Assembly: GCF_024199945.1 (NCBI RefSeq)
Contig: NZ_JANADP010000001.1
Span: forward strand, 1,736,001-1,800,000
Length of the DNA stretch: 64,000 bases
Direction: 5' to 3'
From: Bradyrhizobium sp. CCGUVB4N
GTDB lineage: Bacteria; Pseudomonadota; Alphaproteobacteria; Rhizobiales; Xanthobacteraceae
The position numbers were made by a program, and so were the translations under genes. The notes below the pieces were generated by a model that saw only the letters and a program-made list of their open reading frames with translations, did no database searches and had not been told where the DNA came from. Shown here piece after piece: positions 37,127-46,440 of this stretch (the stretch's first letter is position 1; every line of letters starts with the position of its first letter).

Positions 37127-38734
37127 TCAGACCTTTTGCATGTTCCACATCGCCATGGAGGACGTTGGCATGGCAATCAGATTGGTGAGGTTCTTGCGCC
37201 GCGCGCTTGGCACGAAGACCTGGCCCAACAACGCCATGCCGGCGAAGTCCCAGTACTCGCGCTGCATCGAGCGGGCGAGCGCCTTACGCTCTTCAGTTGT
37301 TTCGACATCAGCCCATTTGGCCCGAAGCACCTCATATTCGTCGTTCTTCGGCCAGCCATACCAACCCTTCTCACCATTCGCAGCAAGGATTGATCCACCG
37401 ATGGGATCGCTGAAGCCGTAGTTAGCCCAATAGGTGATGAAGATGCTCCAGCCGCCATTGTCCACGGGCCCCTTGTTCGCCCGGCGCGCGGCGAGCCCGC
37501 CCCACTCGCCCGGCGCTAGTTCAGCATTAACACCGACCTTCCGCAGCGTGGCCGCAAGAAGTTGCGCCGCATTATCGACCGCCGGCCAGTTCGTAGGATC
37601 AAGAATAACGACCTTCTCGCCGGCATAACCAGCCTCCTTAAAGAGCTGCCTTGCCTTTTCCAGATCACCGCCCTTTTTAAACCATCCCGTATTTTCGGCG
37701 TTTGTATAGAGCGTATCATTTCCAAAAAGAGAAGTGACGGGGCGATTGTATTTTGGGGCAGGATTAATGACGCGCAAGAACGCCTCTTGATCCACAAGGT
37801 GGAGCATCGCTTGGCGCGCTTTCACGTTGTCGAATGGCTTCTGTAGCCAATTCATGCGCAGTACGTAGTTGGTCCCCGACGTGTTGAGAACTTGCAGCTC
37901 CAGGTTAGGATCGCTCTCGAGCGTGGGGAGTAGATTCGCGGGTGGCGAATACAAGAAATCGACCTCACCCGCTTGCAGCGCCCCGAAAGCAGTTTGCGGA
38001 TCAGGGATGTTGTCCCAGACGACACGATCGAGCTTAACGGTTTTGCCGCCAGCAAATCCGTCGGGCGCTTCGCTGCGCGCCAGGTAATTTTCGTTGCGAT
38101 CGTACGTGAAGTTCGCTCCAGGTTTGGCAAGAGCATTGTTGAACCTGAACGGGCCCGATCCGATATTCTCAGTCACCTGCTCGGTTGCCGGGCGATTTGC
38201 ATCCTTCTCACGCATAACAGACAGGTATAGGCTTGATAGACATCCCCCTAGCAGGTCGATCAGGAGGTTGAGCGGCGCGTTCAGCGCGATCGTGAAGGTT
38301 CTCTCGTCCTTCTTTGAAATATCCTTGGCCCGCGCCATGATCAACTGTCCACCAGTGTCGACTTGAGCCCAGCGGCGGATCGAGGCGACACAGTCCGCCG
38401 CAGTAACGGCCGTGCCGTCGTGCCAAGTCAGGCCATCCCGGAGTTCGAACGTATAGGTCTTCTTGTCGTCAGAAACGCCCCATTTTCCTACCATCTGCGG
38501 CCGAGTCACAAGCTTGGAGTCGGGCGCAAACAGAGTGTCATAGATCATCATGGCATGACTTTGGGTCGTGGCGGTCGTCGAATAGACCGGATCGAAGATA
38601 CGCAGACTATCCATCACCATGCGAGCCGTCCTCCCGGCGCTAGGCGCCGTCTGCGCCCGGAGCAGGGACGGCATCGCGATCGTGGTACCGGCGGCTACAC
38701 CCAACTTGACGAGATTGCGTCGCGAGATTTTCAT
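37127..38734 (-). CDS. Periplasmic peptide/solute-binding protein of the Opp/Dpp importer
   Basis: 535 residues from ATG 38734, with GAGGGGAAC upstream; an in-frame ATG at 38815 is not needed. The N-terminus has a twin-arginine signal (S-R-R-N-L-V-K-L-G, hydrophobic run, then A-Q). The mature part is SBP family 5, with W-H-D-G-T-A-V-T-A-A-D-C and G-S-G-P-F-R-F. It captures the substrate in the periplasm and delivers it to the permease pair encoded directly downstream. The ligand may be a peptide or an N-acyl/amidated amino acid; sequence alone does not decide. Confidence 0.9.
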   Translation of the reverse strand: MKISRRNLVKLGVAAGTTIAMPSLLRAQTAPSAGRTARMVMDSLRIFDPVYSTTATTQSHAMMIYDTLFAPDSKLVTRPQMVGKWGVSDDKKTYTFELRDGLTWHDGTAVTAADCVASIRRWAQVDTGGQLIMARAKDISKKDERTFTIALNAPLNLLIDLLGGCLSSLYLSVMREKDANRPATEQVTENIGSGPFRFNNALAKPGANFTYDRNENYLARSEAPDGFAGGKTVKLDRVVWDNIPDPQTAFGALQAGEVDFLYSPPANLLPTLESDPNLELQVLNTSGTNYVLRMNWLQKPFDNVKARQAMLHLVDQEAFLRVINPAPKYNRPVTSLFGNDTLYTNAENTGWFKKGGDLEKARQLFKEAGYAGEKVVILDPTNWPAVDNAAQLLAATLRKVGVNAELAPGEWGGLAARRANKGPVDNGGWSIFITYWANYGFSDPIGGSILAANGEKGWYGWPKNDEYEVLRAKWADVETTEERKALARSMQREYWDFAGMALLGQVFVPSARRKNLTNLIAMPTSSMAMWNMQKV

Positions 38735-38939
38735 GTTGTTCCCCTCTTCAGTTAGTTGCGCGGTCGATCCGCGCCGTTTTTGGGACTTCCATCGGGCACA
38801 CCGAGGAGCCGCCAACGATTAGGTCAGGCCGCTCTTCCCGGCCGATCTGGGTCGCGTTGGCAAGCATGGGGCAGTTCATCTACCGTGCCCATCTCGTGAA
38901 TGGGCGTCCTCAGCTTCGGCAGTAGATCAGCTCCCAAGA

Positions 38940-40112
38940 TCAAACGGCCGGCATGGCTCGTTCGACTAGCCTCGTCCAATACGAGCAGCCGAAGGGAATC
39001 GCCTCGTCGTTGAAATCGAACTTTGGATGATGGACGCTCGCGCTGTCACCATTCCCGATGTAAATGAATGCGCCAGGACGCGCGTTCAGCATAAATGAGA
39101 AATCCTCGTTGCCGAGCTCTGGCAGAGCATTCCGATTAACGCGCCGCTCGTCTACCACTTCGGCAGCAGCGTCGGCCGCGAAGGACGTCTCCGCTTCGGA
39201 GTTGCGAGTGATGGGAACTCCTCGTTCGTAGGTGAGCACGGCTTTTGCGTCATGAGCATTGGCCGTGTGCTCAACGATGCGCTTCATCTGAGCCTCGATC
39301 AGATCCTGTACGCCGGCATCGAACGTGCGGACGGTGCCCTTGATTTGGACCGTTTGTGGAATAATGTTGGTAGCGTCCGTAGACGTATGAAACGACGCCA
39401 CCGAGACTACGGCCGATTCCAGTGCAGGGACGGACCGCGATACGATCGACTGGAGCGCGACGACCATCTGCGCTCCAATGAGCGTCGTGTCGACGCAATT
39501 GTGAGGATAGGCCGCGTGCCCTCCCCGACCTTCGATGTCAATTGTGAACCCATCCCCCGCCGCCAGGAAAGCACCGGGACGGATCGCGAACTCGCCGACC
39601 GGCACGCCCGGCACATTGTGCATTCCGTAAACCTCTTGGATGCCGAAGCGCTCCATCATCCCGTCATCGACCATTGCACGCGCTCCATAGCCACCTTCTT
39701 CGGCCGGCTGGAAGATAACGACCGCCGTGCCATTGAAATTGCGCGTTTCGCAGAGATATTTTGCTGCCCCGAGAAGCATTGCGGTGTGACCATCATGCCC
39801 GCACGCGTGCATCCGGCCCGGGACTTTGGACGCATACGGCAGGCCCGTCGCCTCGAGGATGGGAAGCGCATCCATATCGGCGCGCAGACCGATGACACGT
39901 CCTGAGCGGGTCTGCCTGCCCCTGATCACACCAACCACCCCGGTCTTGCCGATTCCGGTTGCGAGCTCGTCAACGCCAAACTCTGTAAGCTTCTCAGCAA
40001 CTAATCGAGCCGTCCGCTGGACGTCGTAGCCGAGCTCGGGATTGGCGTGGATATCGCGGCGCCATGCCGCAATATCCACGTGGAGATCGGCGAACCGGTT
40101 CACAATTGGCAT
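38940..40112 (-). CDS. M20-family amidohydrolase (hippurate-hydrolase type), first copy
   Basis: 390 residues, start ATG 40112 with GGGAGG about 11 bases upstream. Metal-binding motifs: M-H-A-C-G-H-D-G-H with the Cys and His ligands, P-A-E-E-G-G-Y-G with the Glu pair, and a C-terminal S-V-H-H-P-K-F-D. The lid-domain G-R-G-G-H-A-A-Y-P-H is present. The family removes acyl groups from N-acyl-amino acids or splits small dipeptides. It lies between the importer and the M24 hydrolase, in the same direction. It is clearly diverged from the second M20 enzyme at 42371-43567, so not a recent duplicate. Confidence 0.9.
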   Translation of the reverse strand: MPIVNRFADLHVDIAAWRRDIHANPELGYDVQRTARLVAEKLTEFGVDELATGIGKTGVVGVIRGRQTRSGRVIGLRADMDALPILEATGLPYASKVPGRMHACGHDGHTAMLLGAAKYLCETRNFNGTAVVIFQPAEEGGYGARAMVDDGMMERFGIQEVYGMHNVPGVPVGEFAIRPGAFLAAGDGFTIDIEGRGGHAAYPHNCVDTTLIGAQMVVALQSIVSRSVPALESAVVSVASFHTSTDATNIIPQTVQIKGTVRTFDAGVQDLIEAQMKRIVEHTANAHDAKAVLTYERGVPITRNSEAETSFAADAAAEVVDERRVNRNALPELGNEDFSFMLNARPGAFIYIGNGDSASVHHPKFDFNDEAIPFGCSYWTRLVERAMPAV

Positions 40113-40467
40113 GTCGTATTGTTTCCTCCCGGCACTTGGTTTACGCGACCTAGCTAGGAGCCGGATTGTTCATGTCGCAGGCAGTTATTGCCCAACCTTA
40201 CCGCTGAATTTCACCAATATGGATGGTGATCGGGCCGGAATACTGCGCGCCCCCCGGGGAGGGTTGAAGGTTTCACGAGCGAACAGACGATCCGGCCTCT
40301 ATGACTATAAGTCGCTTGTTGTCCGCTCTTGACGTGCGCTTCTCCGATGAAGGCTTTGCTCGCAATAGCAGCACGGGAATACCTGATTGCCTCGCAACGG
40401 TGGATGATCCCTCGTTGCCGATCTGAAATAGGCGGTCTCTAACAAGCAAAGGAAGCGACATTGAACC

Positions 40468-40830
40468 TTATGAGAGGCGGAAAATCTTTTCCGGATTCAT
40501 AATGTTTTTCGGAACGAGCGCGCGCTTGATTCTTCGCCGAGCTCGGTCACCGAGCGGTAGTGTGCCAACTCGTCAATTTTTCGATGCCGATGCCATGTTC
40601 CACGAAGATCGAGCCTCCCACGGAGGTGACGAGATCGTTCACGACTCGCGTGATCGCGACAGAATAGCGGCGTCCAACATTTGGAGATTCTCCGCAAGGC
40701 CGGCGCCGTGTCCCCACAATACTCGGCAGATCAAAGACCAAAAAGTTGACCGCGACGATGAAACGGCGCGCTTTGAAGGTCCGAAAATCTGAGCGTCCCT
40801 CGTCTTCCTGAGAGCGATTACACATCGCCT
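40468..40830 (-). pseudogene. FAD-linked oxidase (GlcD / D-2-hydroxyacid dehydrogenase type), C-terminal remnant
   Basis: In two minus-strand frames one reads V-N-D-L-V-T-S-V-G-G-S-I-F-V-E-H-G-I-G, then D-E-L-A-H-Y-R-S, then R-I-K-R-A-L-V-P-K-N-I-M-N-P-E-K-I-F with a stop at 40468. These are the last conserved blocks of the vanillyl-alcohol-oxidase-fold dehydrogenases. One or more frameshifts separate them, and everything upstream is gone. Confidence 0.65.
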
Positions 40831-40962
40831 CGATTCAGAAGCGGAACCGCCAAATACGGGAATCGCGCTTGTTCTGCGAAGCGATCTGCCACGAAAAGCC
40901 TGCAGCCACTGGATCGCTGTGCCTGCAGGCGGGCGGCAATTATCGTGATATCGCGTTCCGAA

Positions 40963-42132
40963 TCAAATCTCGAATAGCTCGCGCGGCAATTTCGTGAAAG
41001 GTTCGCCGCCAGCGTCGGTAACGCGAAACGTTTCGCTGATCACATAGCCGACATCTTCATCGATCCAGTTTCCAAGCATGAGGTGAAAAGTCATGTTTGG
41101 CTTCAGGATGGTCATATCACCTTCCTTCAGGCTGGCCGTCGGTTCGGTCCAATCAATCCCGACGGCGTAGCCACACCGCGACTCCTTCTCAAAACCATGC
41201 TTTTTTAGCGTGGTGTTGAAAGCCACCGCGACATCGCTACAGGTCTTTCCGGTCTTGGCAGCAGCAAGTGCCGCTTCCAGGCCAGCAACCTCTCCTTCAT
41301 GCAGCCGTCGTATACGGTCTGACGGCTTGCCAATTGACATCGTGCGCATCAGCGGGGATGTATAGCCGTGGCGCACGCCGCTAAATTCAAGGTTGATCTG
41401 TGAACCCTGTTGGAAGACGTCCTCGGTCCAGCGAATGTGACACGTAGACGTGCGAGGCGTAGCGCACAGAAAAAAGCTCGAGATATCGGTGCCGGGCTTT
41501 CCGTTAGCGCCGCGTACCAGCGTCGCAACGATCTCCGCGGACGCATCGGCTTCGCGCACGCCGGCCCGAATAACTTCCCTCGCCTTGAGCATTCCGGCGT
41601 CGGAAATGGCGGCGGCTTCGCGCATCATCGCAATTTCCAGGTCCGATTTCACGCCTCGAACCCAGGTAACAGCGTTGGTGCAATCGACAATTTTCGCTTC
41701 GGCCGCTCGTGACTTAAACTTCTCAACGGTCAGGGCCGGTAAAAGCTTCGCTTCAAGGCCGATTCCCTTGCGGCCAAGCCGCTTGTCCAGAATAAAGTCG
41801 ATTATCGCATCATATCCGTCCCGATCAGGGTTAGCGATCAGAGCTTCCGGGTAGCCAATCACGCGACTGCGATCAATAAACATCTGGTGGAGTGCCGCTG
41901 GCCCGTCCATGCGCCGCGTAATGAAGGTCGGCTCTTCATCCGTTAAGGAGACGACCAGGCCTTGAGGCACGTATCCGGACTTTGACGTGTACCCCGAAAG
42001 GTACGTAATGTTGGCTGGCGACGTGACCACCAGCACTTCGACCTGGCGTCGTTCTATCTCAGACTTAACGGCAGTCAATCTTCGTAGATACTCAGAGCGG
42101 GGAAACGCCTGGGAACCTTTTGGCATTGTCAT
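40963..42132 (-). CDS. M24-fold hydrolase without the metal ligands (creatinase / DoeA ectoine-hydrolase type)
   Basis: 389 residues from ATG 42132 behind AAGGAGTTAAG; an upstream in-frame start at 42201 is unlikely. The N-terminal creatinase domain contains T-S-P-A-N-I-T-Y-L-S-G-Y. In the pita-bread domain, metal-dependent aminopeptidases have two metal Asp; here the sites read N-L-E-F-S-G and Y-T-S-P-L-M-R-T (second Asp to Pro), as in creatinase. The C-terminus F-H-L-M-L-G-N-W and the ending L-P-R-E-L-F fit DoeA-like enzymes. It probably hydrolyses a C-N bond in a small cyclic or guanidino/amide compound rather than Xaa-Pro peptides. Confidence 0.8.
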   Translation of the reverse strand: MTMPKGSQAFPRSEYLRRLTAVKSEIERRQVEVLVVTSPANITYLSGYTSKSGYVPQGLVVSLTDEEPTFITRRMDGPAALHQMFIDRSRVIGYPEALIANPDRDGYDAIIDFILDKRLGRKGIGLEAKLLPALTVEKFKSRAAEAKIVDCTNAVTWVRGVKSDLEIAMMREAAAISDAGMLKAREVIRAGVREADASAEIVATLVRGANGKPGTDISSFFLCATPRTSTCHIRWTEDVFQQGSQINLEFSGVRHGYTSPLMRTMSIGKPSDRIRRLHEGEVAGLEAALAAAKTGKTCSDVAVAFNTTLKKHGFEKESRCGYAVGIDWTEPTASLKEGDMTILKPNMTFHLMLGNWIDEDVGYVISETFRVTDAGGEPFTKLPRELFEI

Positions 42133-42370
42133 GGTCTTAACTCCTTCCGTGAAATGCTGGGTTCTTCTGTTGTGCTCTCGATTAGACCAGTGCGCGCACA
42201 CCCGGTTTGTTGCGGTGGATCGGAGCGACTTGCCTTTCGCGGCGACTGGCCAACTTCAAACTCTACAACTGGAACGCTAGCAAGACGCCGATCCGACACG
42301 CGAGCGGCTTAAGCAGGGTACGATCCATCATCGACTTGCGGATCGCCTTGTGGCTCGGGTCGAACACCGC

Positions 42371-43567
42371 TTACGAATTCAGCATTTCCAAGCAAAATCG
42401 AACCGTCAGCTCAGTTGTCGGAACAAGCAGGTCGTCTGACGCTCCGAATGTTGGCGTGTGCACGCCGGACTCGTTTCCCGGTTCCTGGCTGCCAAACCAG
42501 AAATAGATCGAAGGCACGCAGGCGGAATAGAAACCGAAATCGTCAGCGCCGCCGCCGGCGGTTGGCGACTTTTTGTCCGAAAATTTCCCATCGCCCGCCG
42601 TCTCGATGACCAGTCGCCGAAAGCGTTCAACCATCACAGCATCGTTGATGACAGGCGGCTCGCCGAATCTGTGGGAAAATTCTGCTTTCCCTCGATGCAT
42701 GGCGGCGACGCCTTCTGCTATTTCGCGAACGCGCTGAACCAAGAGCGTTCTTCGCTCTGCACTGCTTGTTCTGATTGTCCCGGTCATGGTCACGGAGGGA
42801 CAAATGATGTTTGTAGCCTCGCCACCAGCGATAGTGCCAATGGTGATGATCGCGCCATCGTCGAACGGCATTTCTCGAGACACGACTTTTTGGACCTCGT
42901 TGATAAACGCACCTGCCATCGCAATTGCGTCCACCCCGGCATGTGGCCTAGCACCGTGAGCCATGATCCCGATGAGCTTGAGCGCGAATTGATCGGCCGA
43001 TTTGGTCACCGCGCCTGCTCGTGCGCCGTACATTCCAGCGGGCAAATCAGTCTTGACGTGGAAGCCCACGGCGCCATCGAACCCTGTGAGCAACCCCTCT
43101 TCAACTACCGAACGGCCACCGAGTGGCTCAGCCTCCTCAGCAGGCTGGAAAAACACGCGAAGCTTGCCAGAAAAACGCTCGCGCATCCGATGGAATGCGA
43201 GCGCGGTGCCCAAAGCGATCGACGTATGCATATCGTGACCACAGGCGTGCATCACGCCCGGGACTTGCGACCGATAGGGCAGATCTTCCCGCGTTTCCTG
43301 GATCGGCAACGCATCGATGTCGCCGCGCACAGCGACGGCACGCCGCGGCCCGTGCGCCAAGCCTTCGATGTCGACGTAAAGGCCGGTTTTGTGAAACGTT
43401 TTCGCGCCCGTTAGTCCAAATCTTTCCAGGGTTTCGCGGAGCCGTTGCTGAGTTTTCCATTCATTGTTGGAAAGCTCGGGCTCGCGATGCATGGCATGAC
43501 GCATCTCGATTATGGCCCCCTGTTCGGCATCGGAAAGCAAGTTATTTGCGATTGCGTTCATTCTCAT
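42371..43567 (-). CDS. M20-family amidohydrolase (hippurate-hydrolase type), second copy
   Basis: 398 residues; ATG codons at 43567 and 43561 are both usable. Metal-site motifs V-M-H-A-C-G-H-D-M-H and Q-P-A-E-E-A-E-P-L-G-G, plus the lid motif A-H-G-A-R-P-H-A-G. The late A-G-G-G-A-D-D-F-G-F-Y segment is typical of AmhX/HipO-like enzymes. It begins the co-directional block after the truncated binding-protein gene. Likely role: deacylation of the imported compound, in parallel with or after the M24 enzyme. Confidence 0.9.
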   Translation of the reverse strand: MRMNAIANNLLSDAEQGAIIEMRHAMHREPELSNNEWKTQQRLRETLERFGLTGAKTFHKTGLYVDIEGLAHGPRRAVAVRGDIDALPIQETREDLPYRSQVPGVMHACGHDMHTSIALGTALAFHRMRERFSGKLRVFFQPAEEAEPLGGRSVVEEGLLTGFDGAVGFHVKTDLPAGMYGARAGAVTKSADQFALKLIGIMAHGARPHAGVDAIAMAGAFINEVQKVVSREMPFDDGAIITIGTIAGGEATNIICPSVTMTGTIRTSSAERRTLLVQRVREIAEGVAAMHRGKAEFSHRFGEPPVINDAVMVERFRRLVIETAGDGKFSDKKSPTAGGGADDFGFYSACVPSIYFWFGSQEPGNESGVHTPTFGASDDLLVPTTELTVRFCLEMLNS

Positions 43568-43818
43568 CTCGCACCGAGTCGAGTCGAAGCTTGAGTCCTA
43601 AGATAGCAGATCGAGACCGACGGAAACCGTCGAGCTGCTGGCCACCCAGCGCAGCAATACTGCAAGATTTTTCCGGACGCGCACATTCGCGGTGGCGGCT
43701 AGTCTTAGATCAATGCTTCTCCGATGGTCATGTTCGTCCAGGGGACCCAGAAGGGCCCCCGAAATCGAAGAATCGAGGACCCAAGCGTTGATTCGAGGCG
43801 ATCCCGCTAGGGTTGGAA

Positions 43819-44229
43819 TTACCAGCCTATTAGCTCCTTGGCCTTCCTCTCTCCGAGAGGTGCGCTCTGCTCCATGAAGGCCTTCCTGTCAATCGGCCTC
43901 TTCAATGCCACCCGCTCGCGAGAATTGAGAAGGATATCAGTCGCGAGTTCTCCGAGCGCCACGTCCGTAGTCGGCCCGAAGCGGAGCGCTTTCGGCACGG
44001 AAAGGATGCCTTGATCAGAAAGAAGCTGGTTGATGTAAGCTGGAGCGGCCTCCTTGTTGCGACATCCTCGCACGAAGTTCGTGGAGGAGGTGACGGCGTA
44101 AATGCCCTCTCGAGCGACAACCGTTTCCAACGGCGTTCCCGATTTCCGCGCCTCGTACGCCTGGCCATTCCCCAAGGTACCTGCCTGCGCCTCGCCCTGT
44201 GTAAAGGCCTGGAGCTGGTGACCGAGCTA
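43819..44229 (-). pseudogene. ABC-transporter binding protein (spermidine/putrescine-like), C-terminal fragment cut by IS630
   Basis: The minus strand from the IS junction at 44229 reads L-Q-A-F-T-Q-G-E-A-Q-A-G-T-L-G-N-G-Q, then A-R-E-G-I-Y-A-V-T-S-S-T-N-F-V, A-P-A-Y-I-N-Q-L-L-S and a stop at 43819 after K-E-L-I-G-W. This is the last third of an extracellular binding protein of the PotD/iron-type cluster. The N-terminal two thirds are absent on the other side of the IS copy. Confidence 0.7.
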
Positions 44230-44237
44230 GTAGCTTG

Positions 44238-45368
44238 TCACAGTGATTGTGACTCTTTGGACGTTGCGGGATAGGCGCGGCCCATTTTGGCGCGGGCTTT
44301 TTCGGTCGTGAACATCCATTTGATGCGGGCGCCAGCGGCATTTCGTTGTTTCTCCCATGCGGCGATTTCGCGGCGGAGCCAGTTTGGGTCGTCGATCCTG
44401 CGGTCGAGGCACTGACCGCGGAGCACGCCGATCTCGATCTCGACCATGTTGAGCCAACTGGCGTGCTTTGGGGTGTAGTGGAACTCCAGGCGGCGCAGAA
44501 TTCGCCGGGCTTCGTCAGGCGCGAATGCCTCATAGAGGGAGCCTACGGAGTGGGTCGACAGATTGTCCTGCACGACGCGGATGCACCCGGCGTCGGGATA
44601 ATGAACATCGACGAGTTCGCGCATGCACTGGGCGTAATCTTCTGCCGCCCGTCGCTCTGTGACTTTGACTTTGCGCCATGGCCGATGCACGTCGATGCAG
44701 ACGAAGAGATTGACGGTGCCGTTGCGGCGATACTCGCAATCGTAACGTTCGAGTTGGCCCGGCTCGGCGGGGATCGGCTCGCGAACCTCGCCGATGAGCT
44801 GGACCGGGCTCTCGTCGAAGCAGACCACCGGCCGGTCGGGATCAGGCGCCTCGGCATATAGGTCGAGCACGTCTTCCATGCGGGCGACATATTCGCCATC
44901 GACCTTTGGAATGCACCACATATCCTTGCGCCACGGCTTGAGGCCGTTTTCGGCCAGCCGCCGGCGCACCGTCTCGCCCGACAGGCTCTCGTGGTCGGTG
45001 AGCCTGACCATGGCGTCGGCCAAAAGCTCCAGCGTCCAGCGGGCGCGACCCTCGGGAGGGGTTGCGCAAGCCGTTGCCACCAGCAGGGCTTCCTCCTTGC
45101 CGGTGAGCTTGCGCTCCGCGCCTGGACGCGGATCCTCGCTCAGCGCCCGCTCCAGATTGCCTTCCACGAAGCGCCGTTTGGTCCGGTACACGGTGGAACC
45201 GCCCACCGCCACGGCGCGGGCAATCTCTTCATCGCTGCGGCCGGCATCGGCCGCCAGCAATATCTGGGCGCGCTTGAGCTTGCGGGCAGCCCGCTTGCCC
45301 TTGCTCAACATCGCGGTGAGTTCACAGCGTTCGGCTTGGCTCAATTCGACCCGATAACGTACATTCAT
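44238..45368 (-). CDS. IS630-family transposase, copy B
   Basis: 376 residues, identical in translation to copy A at 26572-27702, with the same DDE residues and ribosome site. Intact. Complete identity of the two proteins means recent duplication or gene conversion. Confidence 0.92.
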   Translation of the reverse strand: MNVRYRVELSQAERCELTAMLSKGKRAARKLKRAQILLAADAGRSDEEIARAVAVGGSTVYRTKRRFVEGNLERALSEDPRPGAERKLTGKEEALLVATACATPPEGRARWTLELLADAMVRLTDHESLSGETVRRRLAENGLKPWRKDMWCIPKVDGEYVARMEDVLDLYAEAPDPDRPVVCFDESPVQLIGEVREPIPAEPGQLERYDCEYRRNGTVNLFVCIDVHRPWRKVKVTERRAAEDYAQCMRELVDVHYPDAGCIRVVQDNLSTHSVGSLYEAFAPDEARRILRRLEFHYTPKHASWLNMVEIEIGVLRGQCLDRRIDDPNWLRREIAAWEKQRNAAGARIKWMFTTEKARAKMGRAYPATSKESQSL

Positions 45369-45405
45369 CGCGACCTCCTTGTCGGAGGACCGGACGAATC
45401 GACAA

Positions 45406-45699
45406 ATGAATCGAAAATCAGGCGCCGCTCGCAGCCTCAGCCCTCAAGGCTTCACCGAAAAGCAGGGCCAGTACCTGGCCTTCATCTACACCTACGCGCA
45501 CATGTTCCGACGCCCGCCCGCCGAGACCGACATGCAGCGCCACTTTCAAGTCAGCCCGCCTTCGGTCCACCAGATGATCGTGACCCTCGAACGAAATGGT
45601 CTCATCCGGCGCCAACCCGGCGTCGCTCGAAGCATCCAAATCCTCGTGGCTCCGAAAGACCTGCCCATCCTGAACTGGCTCGGAATCAACCAGTCATAA
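45406..45699 (+). CDS. LexA-like winged-helix regulator of the IS630 element, copy B
   Basis: 97 residues, identical to the protein encoded at 26241-26534 and likewise divergent from the transposase. DNA-binding domain only, no autoproteolysis domain. Confidence 0.75.
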   Translation: MNRKSGAARSLSPQGFTEKQGQYLAFIYTYAHMFRRPPAETDMQRHFQVSPPSVHQMIVTLERNGLIRRQPGVARSIQILVAPKDLPILNWLGINQS

Positions 45700-45719
45700 T
45701 CAGTGTGACGAGGTACTAG

Positions 45720-46440
45720 TACGCGGCGCTTTGTTAAGAACGAAATTCTCGCACGAATATCTCTTCAAGATCTAGCGGCGATGGGAGAGTTCCTTGAACC
45801 GGTTGTCTTGCGAGAACACATGGTCTTGCAGGAGCCAAAAAAGCAGCTTGACCACGTTTATTTCGTAGAATCAGGTCTCGTCTCGCTGAGGATCGTTGCG
45901 GCGGGAGCCATTCTTGAAACAGCAGTGATCGGGAATCGCGGGGCGGTCGGCGCTTCACTGCTAGTGGGAGGGCATCTGCCAACGCACCAGTGTGTTGTGC
46001 TCGTCCCCGGGAGCGCTCACAGGATTCGTGTCGAGGATTTGCGGCGCGTGATGCGCGAGCGCTCCGGAATCCGAGAAAATGTTTCTGCATTCGTTCAGGC
46101 ACTGAGCATGCATTGCGCTCAGACAGGACTATGCGGCGTTCGACACGATCGCGAAAAGCGGCTCGCGTGCTGGCTCTGTCTGGCGAGTGATGCTCTTGCG
46201 TCAGATGTGCTGCCAGTTACGCACGACTACCTCTCATCCCTCCTAGGCTTGCGCCGCCCTGGGGTTACGCAGACACTAATCCGGTTCGAAGAACAAGGTT
46301 TGATTCACAAGACGCGGGGCTTGTTGCGTATTGAGGAGCGGGCGCTCTTCGAACAAAAAGCGTGCAGTTGTTACAAGCTTATCTCAGGAGCCTATCTCTC
46401 AAATGAGCCGGCTTTTTGCCCCGTGGATCTTGCGGGCTAG
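45720..46440 (+). pseudogene. Crp/Fnr-family regulator, 5' end cut by IS630
   Basis: The frame is open from the IS end (…R-R-F-V-K-N-E-I-L-A-R-I-S-L-Q-D-L-A-A-M-G-E-F-L-E-P) and continues as a cyclic-nucleotide-type sensor barrel (V-L-Q-E-P-K-K…V-Y-F-V-E-S-G-L-V-S), then a helix-turn-helix D-Y-L-S-S-L-L-G-L-R-R-P-G-V-T-Q-T-L. The native start lies beyond the IS copy. An internal ATG at 45781 could still give a 219-residue protein nearly complete from the barrel onward, so some activity is possible. No FNR-type iron-sulfur cysteines at the N-terminus are visible. Confidence 0.75.

Larger units (their letters stand above)
44230..45716 (-). mobile_element. IS630-family element carrying a regulator gene, copy B (inverted relative to copy A)
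   Basis: 1487 bp, the same length and gene content as copy A, opposite orientation, bounded by CTA (44227-44229) and TAG (45717-45719). The right end is identical to the matching end of copy A; the left end differs by three bases in the outermost ten (GTAGCTTGTC against GTACCTCGTC). The flanks are a binding-protein tail and a Crp-type gene, which do not form one gene when joined. Confidence 0.9.
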
